This document shows positions 1 to 11,800 of a stretch of 39,825 nucleotides of DNA, piece after piece. A program made the translations under genes and the position numbers. The DNA is from Dipetalonema caudispina (Eukaryota; Nematoda; Chromadorea; Rhabditida; Onchocercidae). Positions within the stretch are counted from its first letter, which is position 1. Every line of letters begins with the position of its first letter. The stretch lies in contig JABVXV010000453.1 of NCBI GenBank assembly GCA_013365325.1, positions 1 to 39,825 of the forward strand. The letters are read 5' to 3'. The notes beneath the pieces were generated by a model that was given only the letters and a program-made list of their open reading frames with translations, made no database searches and was not told the DNA's origin.

Positions 1-116
<116 letters not shown>

Positions 117-1261
117 CATTAATTATTGCTATTATTATTGTTATTATAATCTGGAAGTTAATGATTGCTCCCATATTTTCTTCAGTTTTATTCATAATAA
201 TACATAATCATAAAATAATAAAATTAATAACAACAAAATTACGAAAGAGTAATTTGTTTTGAGAAGAAAAAAATCTGTCACCTTTTCTTTTTTAGTTTTT
301 CATTTGTGGAAACATACGAAAATGATAACGATAATCTATTTCATGATAATTTGACTATGATAACATTCAAAATTATCATCACATAGTTTATTTAACTAAG
401 TAAAGCAAATATTGCAATTAAATGATCCCAAATAATACCAGTTAATTAATAAATTTTGAATGAATCATAAATAAGAAGTGAGGTAAATTTTTAAATTTTT
501 TTTTTTTTTGTTGCGATTTAAGTTGCGAATGAAAAATTTTAAACATGATTAAAAATATTTTTAAGTAATTAAATGTCAACATCTTTTGTTTTTTATTTTT
601 CATTTTTGAAAGTTGCAAAATTTTTTCCAACATATTTAAAAAAAAAAAAAAAGCACAAAAAGGTTTAAAAGTTTGAAAGATGCTTTCTTTTGAGGAATCG
701 CTTAGATTATAGCATTACAAAAATATATACAAACATCTGTCACTAAAAGGTATTCATTCATTTTTGCTCTTTAGTAAAATGTCTTTACTTTCATACAATT
801 AATTAAAATTATTTTATGTGTTATTTGTAGCAGAATAAAGAAAAAGAAGGAGAAAAAAAATTTCAATAATTTGTTAAAAAAATTATTTTTTATCAATAGA
901 ACGATGTATCCATCCATTCATCCATTCATTCATTCACTTATTTTTTGTACTGAATGAATTAAATAAAAAATTAAAAATTTTTAATTTCTTCAATTATTCC
1001 ACTTTTTTTGCAAATCCTTCCAAATTATATGCATTGAAAAAAACCAATTAAAAATATTACACTTACACTCTTTTTTTTTTGAATTTTCATCCGAAGATTT
1101 GTTAGGTTTTAGAATTTGAAATTGTCAGTGAGAGCAGGAAAAAAAATTTTTTTCCCAGTTAAAATTTTCATTTTCATTTTTCCCCAAAACCTTCCATTAT
1201 CTCTTCTACTCGTGCAAAATGAAAGAATTGTAAACTTTGAAATTTAAAACTGAAATATTTA

Positions 1262-1286
1262 ATACTATGATGGATAATCATAGTAT
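1262..1286. repeat. Inverted repeat, 10-bp arms
   Basis: Perfect arms ATACTATGAT (1262-1271) and ATCATAGTAT (1277-1286) around a 5-nt spacer. It could form a small hairpin. Nothing nearby suggests a gene or terminator, so chance in AT-rich DNA is possible. Confidence 0.7.
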
Positions 1287-1348
1287 CTATGGAGTAACAC
1301 TTTGAAAATTTCAGCTAATTTTAACATTTAATTAAATTCTTCATTTCA

Positions 1349-1372
1349 ATTGTTTAATTGTAATTAAACAAT
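1349..1372. repeat. 24-bp near-perfect palindrome with forkhead-like half sites
   Basis: Arms ATTGTTTAATT (1349-1359) and AATTAAACAAT (1362-1372) are exact reverse complements around a 2-nt GT spacer. Each arm carries TTGTTTA/TAAACAA, which resembles the forkhead core. A regulatory role is inference only; the site lies 7.4 kb upstream of the first visible exon. Confidence 0.75.
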
Positions 1373-1988
1373 CAATTATAATGCAATCGTTATAATTTAA
1401 TGTATATTTCGTTTATAGACATTCATATTTTTCCATTCCTTGTTAAATCATCATATTTGCCCAACTAAACTTTAATAAGTATGTCGGTTCATTAATTAAT
1501 TGTATTGGTAATCAATTAGCTAATTCTAAATTCTTTCACTAAATATCGTTTGATCATTCCGTTCAGGAAGGAAATGCATTGAATCCATTAAATGCAATGG
1601 ATCAGTGATTTTCATTTTTTTTTCTTTTCAATTCCAAAAAAATATTGTTTATGAATTGCAAAAATTATTTATGTTCTATCAAAAGCAAAAACAAAAAACG
1701 AAAAATCTTTCAATTATTATGTTTGATGGAGGAAAAAAAAAGAACAAATTTTCAAAATTTAAAATTATTTCATTCAATGAAATGTTTCATATGCCAATAA
1801 TTCATTTCATTCTTTTTCAACAGACGAAAAGTTCACCAGTTTTTTCTTCTTTTTTTTTTTTTTTTCAAATTTTTTTTTTCAATATGTAAAATTACAGCAT
1901 TTTTTATGTTTGGCCAAATTGCTCTTTGATTCGCGGAAGTGACGTCGATTACAATAACGTTTCATTCGAAATCGTTGTTCATTTTAAG

Positions 1989-2026
<38 letters not shown>

Positions 2027-2415
2027 AGAAATTTAAATAATTAAAACATCTATGGATAACGAACAAATTAAATACACCTAATATTTTAAGGTCAATTTGG
2101 GAAAGGTTAATTTGTTTGATCACATAGCAATACATTTCAATTTACATGAAATATAATATTGCAATAAAGTCTGTTTCATTAAATTCTCATTTCAAGTAAA
2201 TTCATTATTACTATTTTTAGAATCATCTCAATTAATGTTTTAATGAGTTATTAATAAATGAAAAAAAAAAAAAAAAAAACAAACAAACAAAAATTAATCT
2301 TACTATATACTTTATTCTATTTTCTTTACATAATCTAAATATTACTTAACGAGTACAATAATCATTACATTTATTTCCTTTCTTATTTTCTTTTTTAACT
2401 GATTTATTCAAAATG

Positions 2416-2469
2416 ATTCATTATCAATTACTATTAATAATTATTCATTATCAATTACTATTAATAATT
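2416..2469. repeat. 27-bp tandem duplication, two exact copies
   Basis: Copy 1 is 2416-2442 and copy 2 is 2443-2469. They are identical and directly adjacent, starting ATTCATTATC and ending TTAATAATT. The lack of divergence suggests recent slippage or duplication. Confidence 0.93.
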
Positions 2470-2760
2470 TTGATGCAAACAAACATTTTTAGTGTTGTTT
2501 GTCTATAACTCTCTTTTTCCATTTATTATTTTGAAATGAAATGAAATGTTGTGTAGAATTATTCATGTGAAATTTTAAACCTTTAAGAATGCTATCCATT
2601 ACATTATATTAATTTATTGATTTGTTTAATTATTTTATTTACAAATTTGCAAAATATTTCGCATAAATATAAAATAAACAAATTTATAAGACAAAATTCA
2701 AATAATTGTATTGTGTACAATTTACATTAATATCATTTATTAATACAAAATTATTCATTG

Positions 2761-3006
2761 ATTAATTGATTGATTAGAAAATATGAAATGAGTTTTTTGG
2801 ACTATTATAATGATTATAGAGGAATGCTTCAAATAAAATTTTCATTAAAATATTTGTAATATATAAGATTCTATTAATATTCTATAATGTTTATAAAAAT
2901 TAAATTATTGATTGCTAGATCAATATTGATTGATTGCTTGATTGGATAATAAAAAAATAACTTTTTGAACTATTATAGAAGAATGTTACGAATAAAATTC
3001 ATTTTC
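2761..3006. repeat. Pair of diverged direct repeats with ATTG-rich leaders
   Basis: Two related segments lie about 160 bp apart. The first is about 2761-2846 and the second about 2927-3006. Both begin with ATTGATTG-type sequence, then share a block reading roughly TTTTTGRACTATTATA, RGAATG and AATAAAATT. The first copy has an extra 9-base ATGATTATA insertion. This looks like an old local duplication. Confidence 0.6.
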
Positions 3007-3124
3007 TTTTTTTTTTTTTTTTTTTTTTTTTTCAAAAAAATATTTATGTCATGCATATTTCTCTTAGAATTACATAAGAGCAAATTTGTTCGTTGTGAAA
3101 TTTTACATTTTTACATTTCTTCAA

Positions 3125-3186
3125 CCATACATATACATACGGACAGACGCACAGACAGACACACAGACGGACGTATAGACAGACTG

Positions 3187-3218
<32 letters not shown>

Positions 3219-3243
3219 GTATGTATGTATGTGTGTACACATA
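3125..3243. repeat. Compound microsatellite ACAG / CA / TATG
   Basis: ACAGAC/ACGGAC-type tetramer repeats (about 3125-3186) run into a pure AC repeat (3187-3214), then ATGT repeats and a GT/AC tail to about 3243. Both strands translate to Thr-His-Asp-Arg or Val-Cys repeats. That explains the open frames here, which should not be called genes. Confidence 0.93.
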
Positions 3244-6200
3244 AAGAAACTAAATCGACTTCTCGAACCAATTGACGGATTTTGTTGTTGTTGGAGCAGT
3301 TGTTTACTGATGGAATACGTTTAAAATTCATTGTATTGAAATAATTCGTAATTTTCTTTTTACTTTTGTGTATTGAAATTTTGTAAAATTTAAATTTAAA
3401 CAACATTTACTATAATTCCTAATTGAAATAATATTTTTCGTAATATCAAATGATTTTTTGAATTAATTTCTCAAATGAAATTTTGTTAGAAATGAAAAGA
3501 AACTAAATGATTCAATGAAGAAATCATTTATTAGATTGAAAAAGAATATTTGTTTGAAATATTTAAAATCTAATCTGTCATTCATTCATTTCCTGTTATC
3601 AAAATGATATATTAGTAATCAATAGAGAAATGTAAAGATAAGTTTTGATAATATCATTTGTTAACTTAATATTAAATAATTTGATTCCATTTATATATTT
3701 CGTATGAGTACATTAAAGTAGAAGTATGTTTAAGCTTAGATTCTGATCGATTATTTTTATTTCATCCGATACTATTACTCCGATATTTTGTTGTATCTTT
3801 GCTACTGTATCTTTATCATCCAATTTTTTAATGATAATTTTATCAATGTATCTTTTTTATGCAATTAGATGTTATTACTCTTATTAATGCAAGAAAAAAA
3901 AAAAAAAACGGTATTTGGTAATACAATATTTTTGATATCCGAAGATAAGGAATAATCACAATTGCATATAGGTTATATTACGAAGCTTTAATTATGCATA
4001 GGACAATATCCGGTATTCCGGATACTAGAATTATACATTACAATGTATTGAAATATGAAGATGAAGCTTGATAATGTCAAGTTTTCCTGCATAGTTTGTA
4101 TATATTTTTCTATTTTTTTGTTTTTAAATTTTCTGTAAAATTTCAATAAATATTTAAACTTTCATGAAGTTCCACCAAATTTCATTTAATTAAAAAATTT
4201 GAGAAATGGAATAGATATATGGCGAATATTTGTAAAGTATTTTGCATTGTATAATAAAATAAATGAACTGGAAAGAAATAATTGAATGAAATGATGGAAA
4301 GGAATGTTTAGGAGAATGTATCCGACTGAGACAAATTATCATGAATGTTGTAAGATATTGGTTATTATCTAATCATATTTCTTAAAAACAAAAAGATGTT
4401 ACAAATTGCTTTAATTTAATTATCTTCAAATTTGGTAAAAAAAAAAAAAAAAAAAAACGTAATTAAAATTTAAAATTATGAACGAAAATTTATTCCAAAA
4501 AATTGCTTAAAATATGAGATCAGATGATTATATATACGTAAGAAATATTATATGGTTAACAATCGTATGTATAGGTAACGATTGTGTATTTCTCTGAATG
4601 CATATTTTCCTATACGTATGTGCTTGCACGTAAATTATACGTAACGACACACGTGTCAGGATATTTATTCATGTATTTTATATTATGTGTTTATTTTTAA
4701 CAATAATTTAGGAAGCAGTAAAAGATGAATAAAATTATTAACATGTGAGAAAATAAACTTTTGTACAGTAATCTTACATAAAATATAAGCTAAGATTTAG
4801 GATAGTTAAGATGTAAAATTAGATTATACGATATCATACAGTAGTTGTTGCTATTTGTAGTGGAATGTTGTCGCAAAATTTTATATTTCAAAATTAATTC
4901 ATTCAAAAAAAAAAAAAAAAAAAAAAATCAAACATGAGATAAGGTTAAGCAATAATGGGCTGCGTTAAAATGTTACTATTCCAAGTTTTGTCTTTTTGGC
5001 GGATTTGTGGTTGGCTTTAATTCGTTTGTTTATTTTTATGTGATTGTATGCTTTGTATGTAATTGTTCGTTAACATAGGATTATTGGTAGTTTTTTTTTT
5101 TTTTTTTCTTATAGTTTATTCCAATTCAAATTTAATTGTTTGTTAATTCATCATGGATAGCATTGAAATATTTTGTCTCATTTTCAATGAAATTATTCAT
5201 TTTTTCAAAGTTTAATGTTAAATTTGATTACTTATTTATATGTTATTTGCAGGATTAGACTAGATTATCGTTATTTTAAAGTAATTTTGCCTTTTATTAG
5301 AAGATGTGATTTGAATGTCATTTACCATTTTAAAAAGAAAAAAGAAAAATTTCGGATTTTTCTTTTGTAGTTTTGTTAAAAGTTTGAAAGCTTTCGAGTC
5401 TTTATTAGAAGTCAACAACGGAATGGGGAATTTATAGTAGGGAATAAAAATTCTAATGATTGCTTAACGTAAATTTAAGAAATATTTAGCAAAACAGCGT
5501 CAATAAATGGGCAGTTTGTGAAAAGAGAAGAATTTGTGTAATCAGTTCAGATCGCTATCATTGAGAATCGGGATAAACGCTCTCTTTGAAGGTGGAAATT
5601 AACGTGGCAGAATTGTTGAAACTATAAATTAGCAGTGAGAGTAATAAATTGTAAATTTAGAATAATGTTGATAAATAGTGTTTTAGAAAAATGGAATTAA
5701 CCATCCCATAAATTCAATTAAATTTTACGATTAATATAAAATCGCAAGAAATTTTGATTCCATTTCATCGTATTCCAGTTCCAAATCCTTTCAATAATGT
5801 CGAATCTCTAAATTGTATACGATTAACGGTAATGTTCATCTGATCAATTTGTCGAAGTGATCCGGAATTAGCACATAGGATTAGAAGGATCAGAAGTTCA
5901 CCAAATAAATCGTAAATAGTTATAGTACACAGGAATTAGAATTTTTAAATATTTGAACATTTTCTAGCCATCTAATTTTTTTAATATTTATTTACATATT
6001 GTTAATTTTTATTCATCGATCTGATTTCTGTTTTTTATACAATGATTGGATATAATTAATATATTTTCGCTCATTACGTACCATTTCTAAAGATATACAA
6101 GAACAGAGAAACTGCATGAAATGTTCGTAATTTTTTTTTGGGAATTGGAAAACTTAGATCATCCAGAAACCAAATTTGCAGATTCTTCACTATCAAAAAT

Positions 6201-6562
6201 AAATCGTATACTTCATTGGATGAACATTTTTTGCATCACTTTTTTTTTTTTTTTTTTTTTCTGTTCTGTTATGATTAAACTTTATTGTCATAGTTTATAT
6301 TATCAAGATAATCTAAGTAAGTTAAAAAATATATACGAAATAAATAATATAGCAAAATAAAACAAAAGCAAAACAAAAATTGATCCTAATTCGGACATGA
6401 AAATTTCCAACAAATATATGATTCATTTTTGATAAAATATAAATTACATTTAAAAGAAATTTTACAATTTGGTCTATTTCTTCCAATTTTTCAATGCCAT
6501 ATGTCATAAGTTGAAGTGAAATAGAAGGAAGAAAAAAAAAAAAAAAAAGGAAAGGAAAAATT

Positions 6563-6595
<33 letters not shown>

Positions 6596-8805
6596 GTTTT
6601 TTCTTGAAGGTCTTCTGTTCCATCTTTTTGTGGAAAAGTGAAAATAGCAACGCAGGTGGCTGGTGGAATGGATGGCTTATGGCAAAGAGAAATAGCAATG
6701 GTATATATGTATGTATGATTCAATTCAATGCTGTTCTTCCTTTTTTAAAAAAAAAAAAAAAAAAAAAAAGGCTATACATATGCAAAGCAGTTAAGCATCA
6801 ATCGAAGAAAGGACAGAAATGTTAACGATATATTCCTATTTTTTTTTAATTCTTTTCTCAAGAATTATTCGAAATTGTTTGTTTATTCTGTAAGATTTTG
6901 TTGTAGTTCAATTTTATTTATGTATTTCAGATAAGATAATTGGAAAGTGAAGTAAGCAATTTGTTACTATTATTTGCTAGCTACAATTTATTTAATTTTG
7001 CAGCAAAAATGTAAGAAAAATTGGATAAGATTGATTCAATGAATGGTTTGTCAGATTTTATTTCCTTTCAATAAATTTTCAACTGGTAAAATTTCAAAAT
7101 TTGACGAAAATTAATTCAACTTTTCAATTGCTATCATTTATGCTTAGTCATCGTTAGAATATGTGTGTTAGTTATGTCTAATATATTACTTTATATTAAT
7201 AACACCTGATGTATGTGGTGTATTACTATATATTTTAATAGTGTTGAAATGAAAATGATCAATTAGTATAATTCAGTCATAATTTCAGGAAAATAATGTA
7301 ATTTGTGCCAAATTTTCGCATTTTGTTAGCTAATAACTGATACTTTTCCAGTGCTTTTGTTACATCTATAATTTCCATTGATACTATCAAATTAAAACAT
7401 AGAAATAGCAAAATCTTGACAATGCTATTATTTCATTTTTCCACATATTAGAAAAATATTGTCTTTTTTAAAAAAAAAAAAAAAAAAAATTTTTTTATAC
7501 TTGTAAATTTCCTGTTTCTAAAAGAAATTTGAAGATTTTTGATACATATAATATAGAGAAGATTTGCGAAAAGTATGACAAATAGTTTCGTCATCGTACG
7601 ACTAACATTTATTGGTAAATGATGTAATTCTAAGTACTTTTCAGTCTTATTTTGCCTTTTTTCGATATGCACTTCAATAAATTGTTTTTTTCTTTTTTTT
7701 TTTCTTTTTTTTTTTTTTTTTGTATTTTATAAAATTATGGTGAGTAATGAATAGGATTGCATGTGAAAAGTGAATTGAATTTATGTTTATTTATTTGGCG
7801 TAAGTATATGCATAGATTTTTCGAGCTGATTCCGAAGTATGTATTAACGTATTTCCTCTTTTTCATTAATCTCAAACATTTCAGGTCATCAAAAGAGAAT
7901 GAAGTGGAAAGAGTCAGAAATTATGCTGAATTAAAATTGTAGTACTAATTTAATATTGCTTCCTGTTTTTTTTTGGCAAAAAAAAAAAAAAAAAAACAAG
8001 AAAGAAAGAAAGAAAACTACATTTTTTATTTTTCTGAAATATTTTATTTCATTTCTTTTAAAAAATAAATGAAACGAAGTTGCTCAGTAAAGAATGTGGA
8101 TTCGATCTCACAATGTTGCATTGTATTCCATTCATCGATAAACAATACGTTCAGGTTTCTCTTTATGTTATTTAGCAATAAACTATCATTTTTAATATAA
8201 TATTTTGAGTTACTGTTTAGAATTTTTTTTTTCTCTTTTGATATTCTATCATTTTTATTGTTTCAGTAGTATCATGAATTGATAAAATAGTTTTGTTATC
8301 AAAAGAAAGGAACGTATTGAGTTCTAATAATAATGTAAAACTTATAAGTTGGAAGGTAACATTTCTAAATAATCTTCTTGTATTATTGTTCCAGTGAGAA
8401 GATTATGAACAGGATGCATGAGATTTATCAGTCTGGAATTTTAAAACTCCACTACTCTAATCGAAAACTTTTTTAAACAAATAAATGACGAAACAATTAT
8501 AAGAAAGGGGATAGAAGTGAGTGAGAAATACGGTTACCGGCTTTACTATAGGCCTTGTTTTACCAAATTGTTCGGTTCAGTTTTATAGAATCTCACCACT
8601 CAAATCCTAGTAAAATGTGAAAATGGTGCTAAGCAAATCAAATGTCAGTTTTTCTGATTTATTATTACTATTTTTGCTGTTAATATTGCATTGCACAGCA
8701 GATTAAGTAAGTATATATCGTACGAAGTAGGTTAGAACGTTCTCAAATTACAGTGTCCTATAAAGCTGTAAGCAAACATTTTGCTCATTACTAGTAGATT
8801 TTCAG

Positions 8806-11800
8806 AAAGTCATCTTCGGCTGATGTCCTTGACAAAACGGAATGTCAACAAACGTCCATAGTTCAATCGTCAAGTAACTTTTCCTGCAAACTTCGCAATT
8901 CCAGAAGTCAAAATTTTGTTAATTTTGCTGGTCATGAACATACTAATCGTGCTTCATTGACAAACTCTTCTACGCCTTTTGGAATGGAACGAATTACAGT
9001 TTCGTTGTCAGCACTTGACAAAGAAATTGAATCAGCCCGTTTTATAGGTTAGTCGATTTATTACTATAATCCTCTTAAAATCACTTCATTAGATTTCCAA
9101 CAGACTTTTCATGTTCAGGGTGATATTTACTGCATCACTTGTTAGTCGATGTCATTACATTGCGTTTTTTTTTTTTTTTTTTTCGAAATTATGCTGTTTT
9201 TGCCTCATCTGTCTTATAGGAGAGATTGAACTAAGTCAAATCTAAAGTAATAGTTAAATTTGAAGAAATATAGTGTAAATAATTCAGTGCTAAGATCAGC
9301 GAAATTAGTACTCCAGAAAGATGGAGTGCTTTTGATTAAAAACTGGAGATTATAAATTTCTTGTAGAAAGTGATATCTGGTGAGATATGTCGCTTCTCTG
9401 GCTGACAACCGATAAATATATCATACGTCACCAAATAATATCCACAGAAAAAATTCTAATTTAGAGTTCCGATCTCTTAGAGGATAATATATACGCATCG
9501 TATTAGTTTGCAATGATATTTTAAATACATGCTATATTAGTGCATTGTATAAGGAGTTTTAAAAAATTCTGGAACGCAATTTTGATCTTTGACATAACAA
9601 TGCAAAAACTGAAATCGAAAGTGTGACATATTACATTATTCATGAAGTATTACGTATTACATCATCTTACGTATTGGTTATGGTTTACTTTAAAGTGAAG
9701 GAACTCTTTTCTGAAATCAAGTATAAAAAAAGGAAGCTTCATATGTTGTAGTGATGTTCGGATAAGACAATCAGTTGTTACAATAAATTATGTAATTTGG
9801 AAAGATTTTTTCATTTTAAAGCAAACTGCATAACCCACTTTGCATGTTTAAGATTCCGCTTGAGCCGCATTTCCCGGAATTGAGTATTTTTATATGTCGG
9901 CATTTTTTGGCTTGATTTAGGTCATCATATATTTATTCTTGACCATTTCAAATATTCACATCACCTTCACTTTAATTGCAAATCAGCTAGCTATATTTGA
10001 AAAGGGAAGGAAGAGCTTTTGCTTTTCTTTTCTTCGATTCGTAATTTCCTCAAAACGAAAATATGACCTTTTTGTTAGTCACCATACTTCCCTTCATCCA
10101 CTTACTTTCATATGGCGAAAAAATCACGTTGTGCGTATTTGCTTCCTGAAATGGCAATTTCATTTCGGTTCTTTAAACTCACATTAACATTTTTCGCCGA
10201 ATTTTTTTCCACAATATCGTCTCATTCTTGACATCCTCCTCCTGTCTAGCCTAAGTTTCTAAATTCTTGACGTTGAGGATCAATTTTGTCGGAGTAAAGG
10301 TGCTTTTGTTTATTAGAAATTGCACTAATGGCCGTTATAATTCCAGATGTTTTTCAGCATCTTTCATTGCATAATAGAATATTTTTAGAAATCATGTCAA
10401 TAAAATCAAAGATCAGTCAAATATTTGATTGAAATGGCCAATAAAAGTTTTTGTATTATTATCATACGGATGAAATATGATTTGCATCTATATGCTTCCT
10501 GTTTGATTTTTGACCTAATTTGAACTTAATTGACTTTACTGATGTATTATTCATCTTATATTTATCCATTTTCCTTTTTCTTTTTTCACATAAAACACTA
10601 CACAAATGTTCAAAATTTGCACCTTATATCTAAGAATTTATTGATAAAAACTGATAAGTATGTTTTTCACCCATTTTAGGCAGTTTCTGCAAAAACTTTC
10701 TCTCTCTCTCTCTCTGGACGAGTTTATGATGCTATCTAAAGAAACAAATTAAAGATAAGTGGAAAAGATATGGAACGACTAAATAAGCATCCCATTTTTT
10801 AATATTTATTTAGTAACTGTAATTAGCTTTACCATTTCTTTAGTCATGTCTAAAAATAATAATTATTCTTTTTTTACGTCGTTCAATTATTTCAAAGTAA
10901 TCTTTAGCATATTATTTCAAGAACGTTGGTAATTTTGCAAACTTCACTATCATTTTTTGAGAAGACAAGAGAGAGAAGAGAAATAACCTCTACAATATTC
11001 ATTCATTCATGTCCTTTCATCAGGTTGTTTTAACTCTACTTCAAGTACTTTCTTTTTTAGAAAATAAGGAAAAAATTAAAGCAGATGTTATTTGATATTG
11101 ATTTTAGAACTTCAGCTTAGAATTATATTTTCTTATTGCCTTCTCGCTGTAATACGATCATTCTTATTATGATTAACTCTTTAGTAACAAATGATGCACT
11201 TTGAAGGGATGCGTAAACGAGTTAATTTGAAATTTTAGCATGTTATGATGTGCAATTTAAAATCCTGGAATTTCTTTCTATTTGTACAATGACAGGTGTG
11301 GCCATTAGCAGAAGCAACATTCACATTGAAATGAAAGACAATCGTAGAAATTTGGTAAACTGAAAATTAATTAATTGGTGATAATGCAGGATATGTAATG
11401 TTTGAACTGAAATTATCGTTCTTCTGGATTCTTATCTGATTTTCTTCTTACCATCCTACCATTAAGTTTGGCAACAAATTAGTGCCATTTTCAGATAATT
11501 GAAATATTACGAGTATTGAATTGACTGAATGGTGTTAAGGAAATTTAGCAATTCTAATTTTATTCCTCTATTAAAGAAACGAAACAGTGGAAGTATATTT
11601 TAAAATAAATTTCATTGCAAAGCATGGAATTTCCCGATACTAAAAATATGCGGTAATTAGATACGAGAACAACGTGTTGTGCAATCAAAGAATCGATCCT
11701 GGAAAGAAAGAGAAGGAAGGGTGGTCGTCGTATAAAATTTACCAATTTGTCATTTACAGCAACTTTTAGTATGGAATGAAGGAAGAAAACATCTTAATAC

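Larger units (their letters stand above)
117..8805. other. Left flank: AT-rich non-coding DNA, low complexity
   Basis: No exon could be supported in this 8.7 kb on either strand. Open frames here consist of poly-Phe/poly-Lys from homopolymers or of microsatellite translation. The stretch has many A or T runs of 15 or more, for example T32 at 1992-2023, A19 at 2261-2279 and T26 at 3007-3032. A CATT-type repeat lies at about 910-938. The missing 5' exon(s) and promoter of the RhoGEF gene should lie here or further left. Weak 5' candidates, such as a 17-nt ATG exon at 7783-7799 ending in GC before GTAAGT, have a compatible phase but no other support. Confidence 0.7.

Noticed and set aside
2965..3406. 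Long open frames on both strands with His-Thr or Val-Cys repeats
   Set aside because: They are translations of the CA/ACAG/TATG microsatellite and poly-T run; no splice context or domain.
8623..8706. Short ORF with a hydrophobic, signal-peptide-like stretch (MVLSKSNVSF...) ending at a GTAAGT donor
   Set aside because: In its own frame it ends in TAA exactly at the donor, and the frame that would join exon 1 has another stop just upstream, so it cannot be the 5' coding exon.
9939..10187. 82-codon open frame in intron 1
   Set aside because: No domain, no acceptor or donor in compatible phase, and Phe/Lys/Ser-rich composition as expected from AT-rich DNA.
11296..11354. Possible cassette exon between a CAG and GTAAAC in intron 1
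   Set aside because: Its 59-nt length would break the frame between exons 1 and 2.
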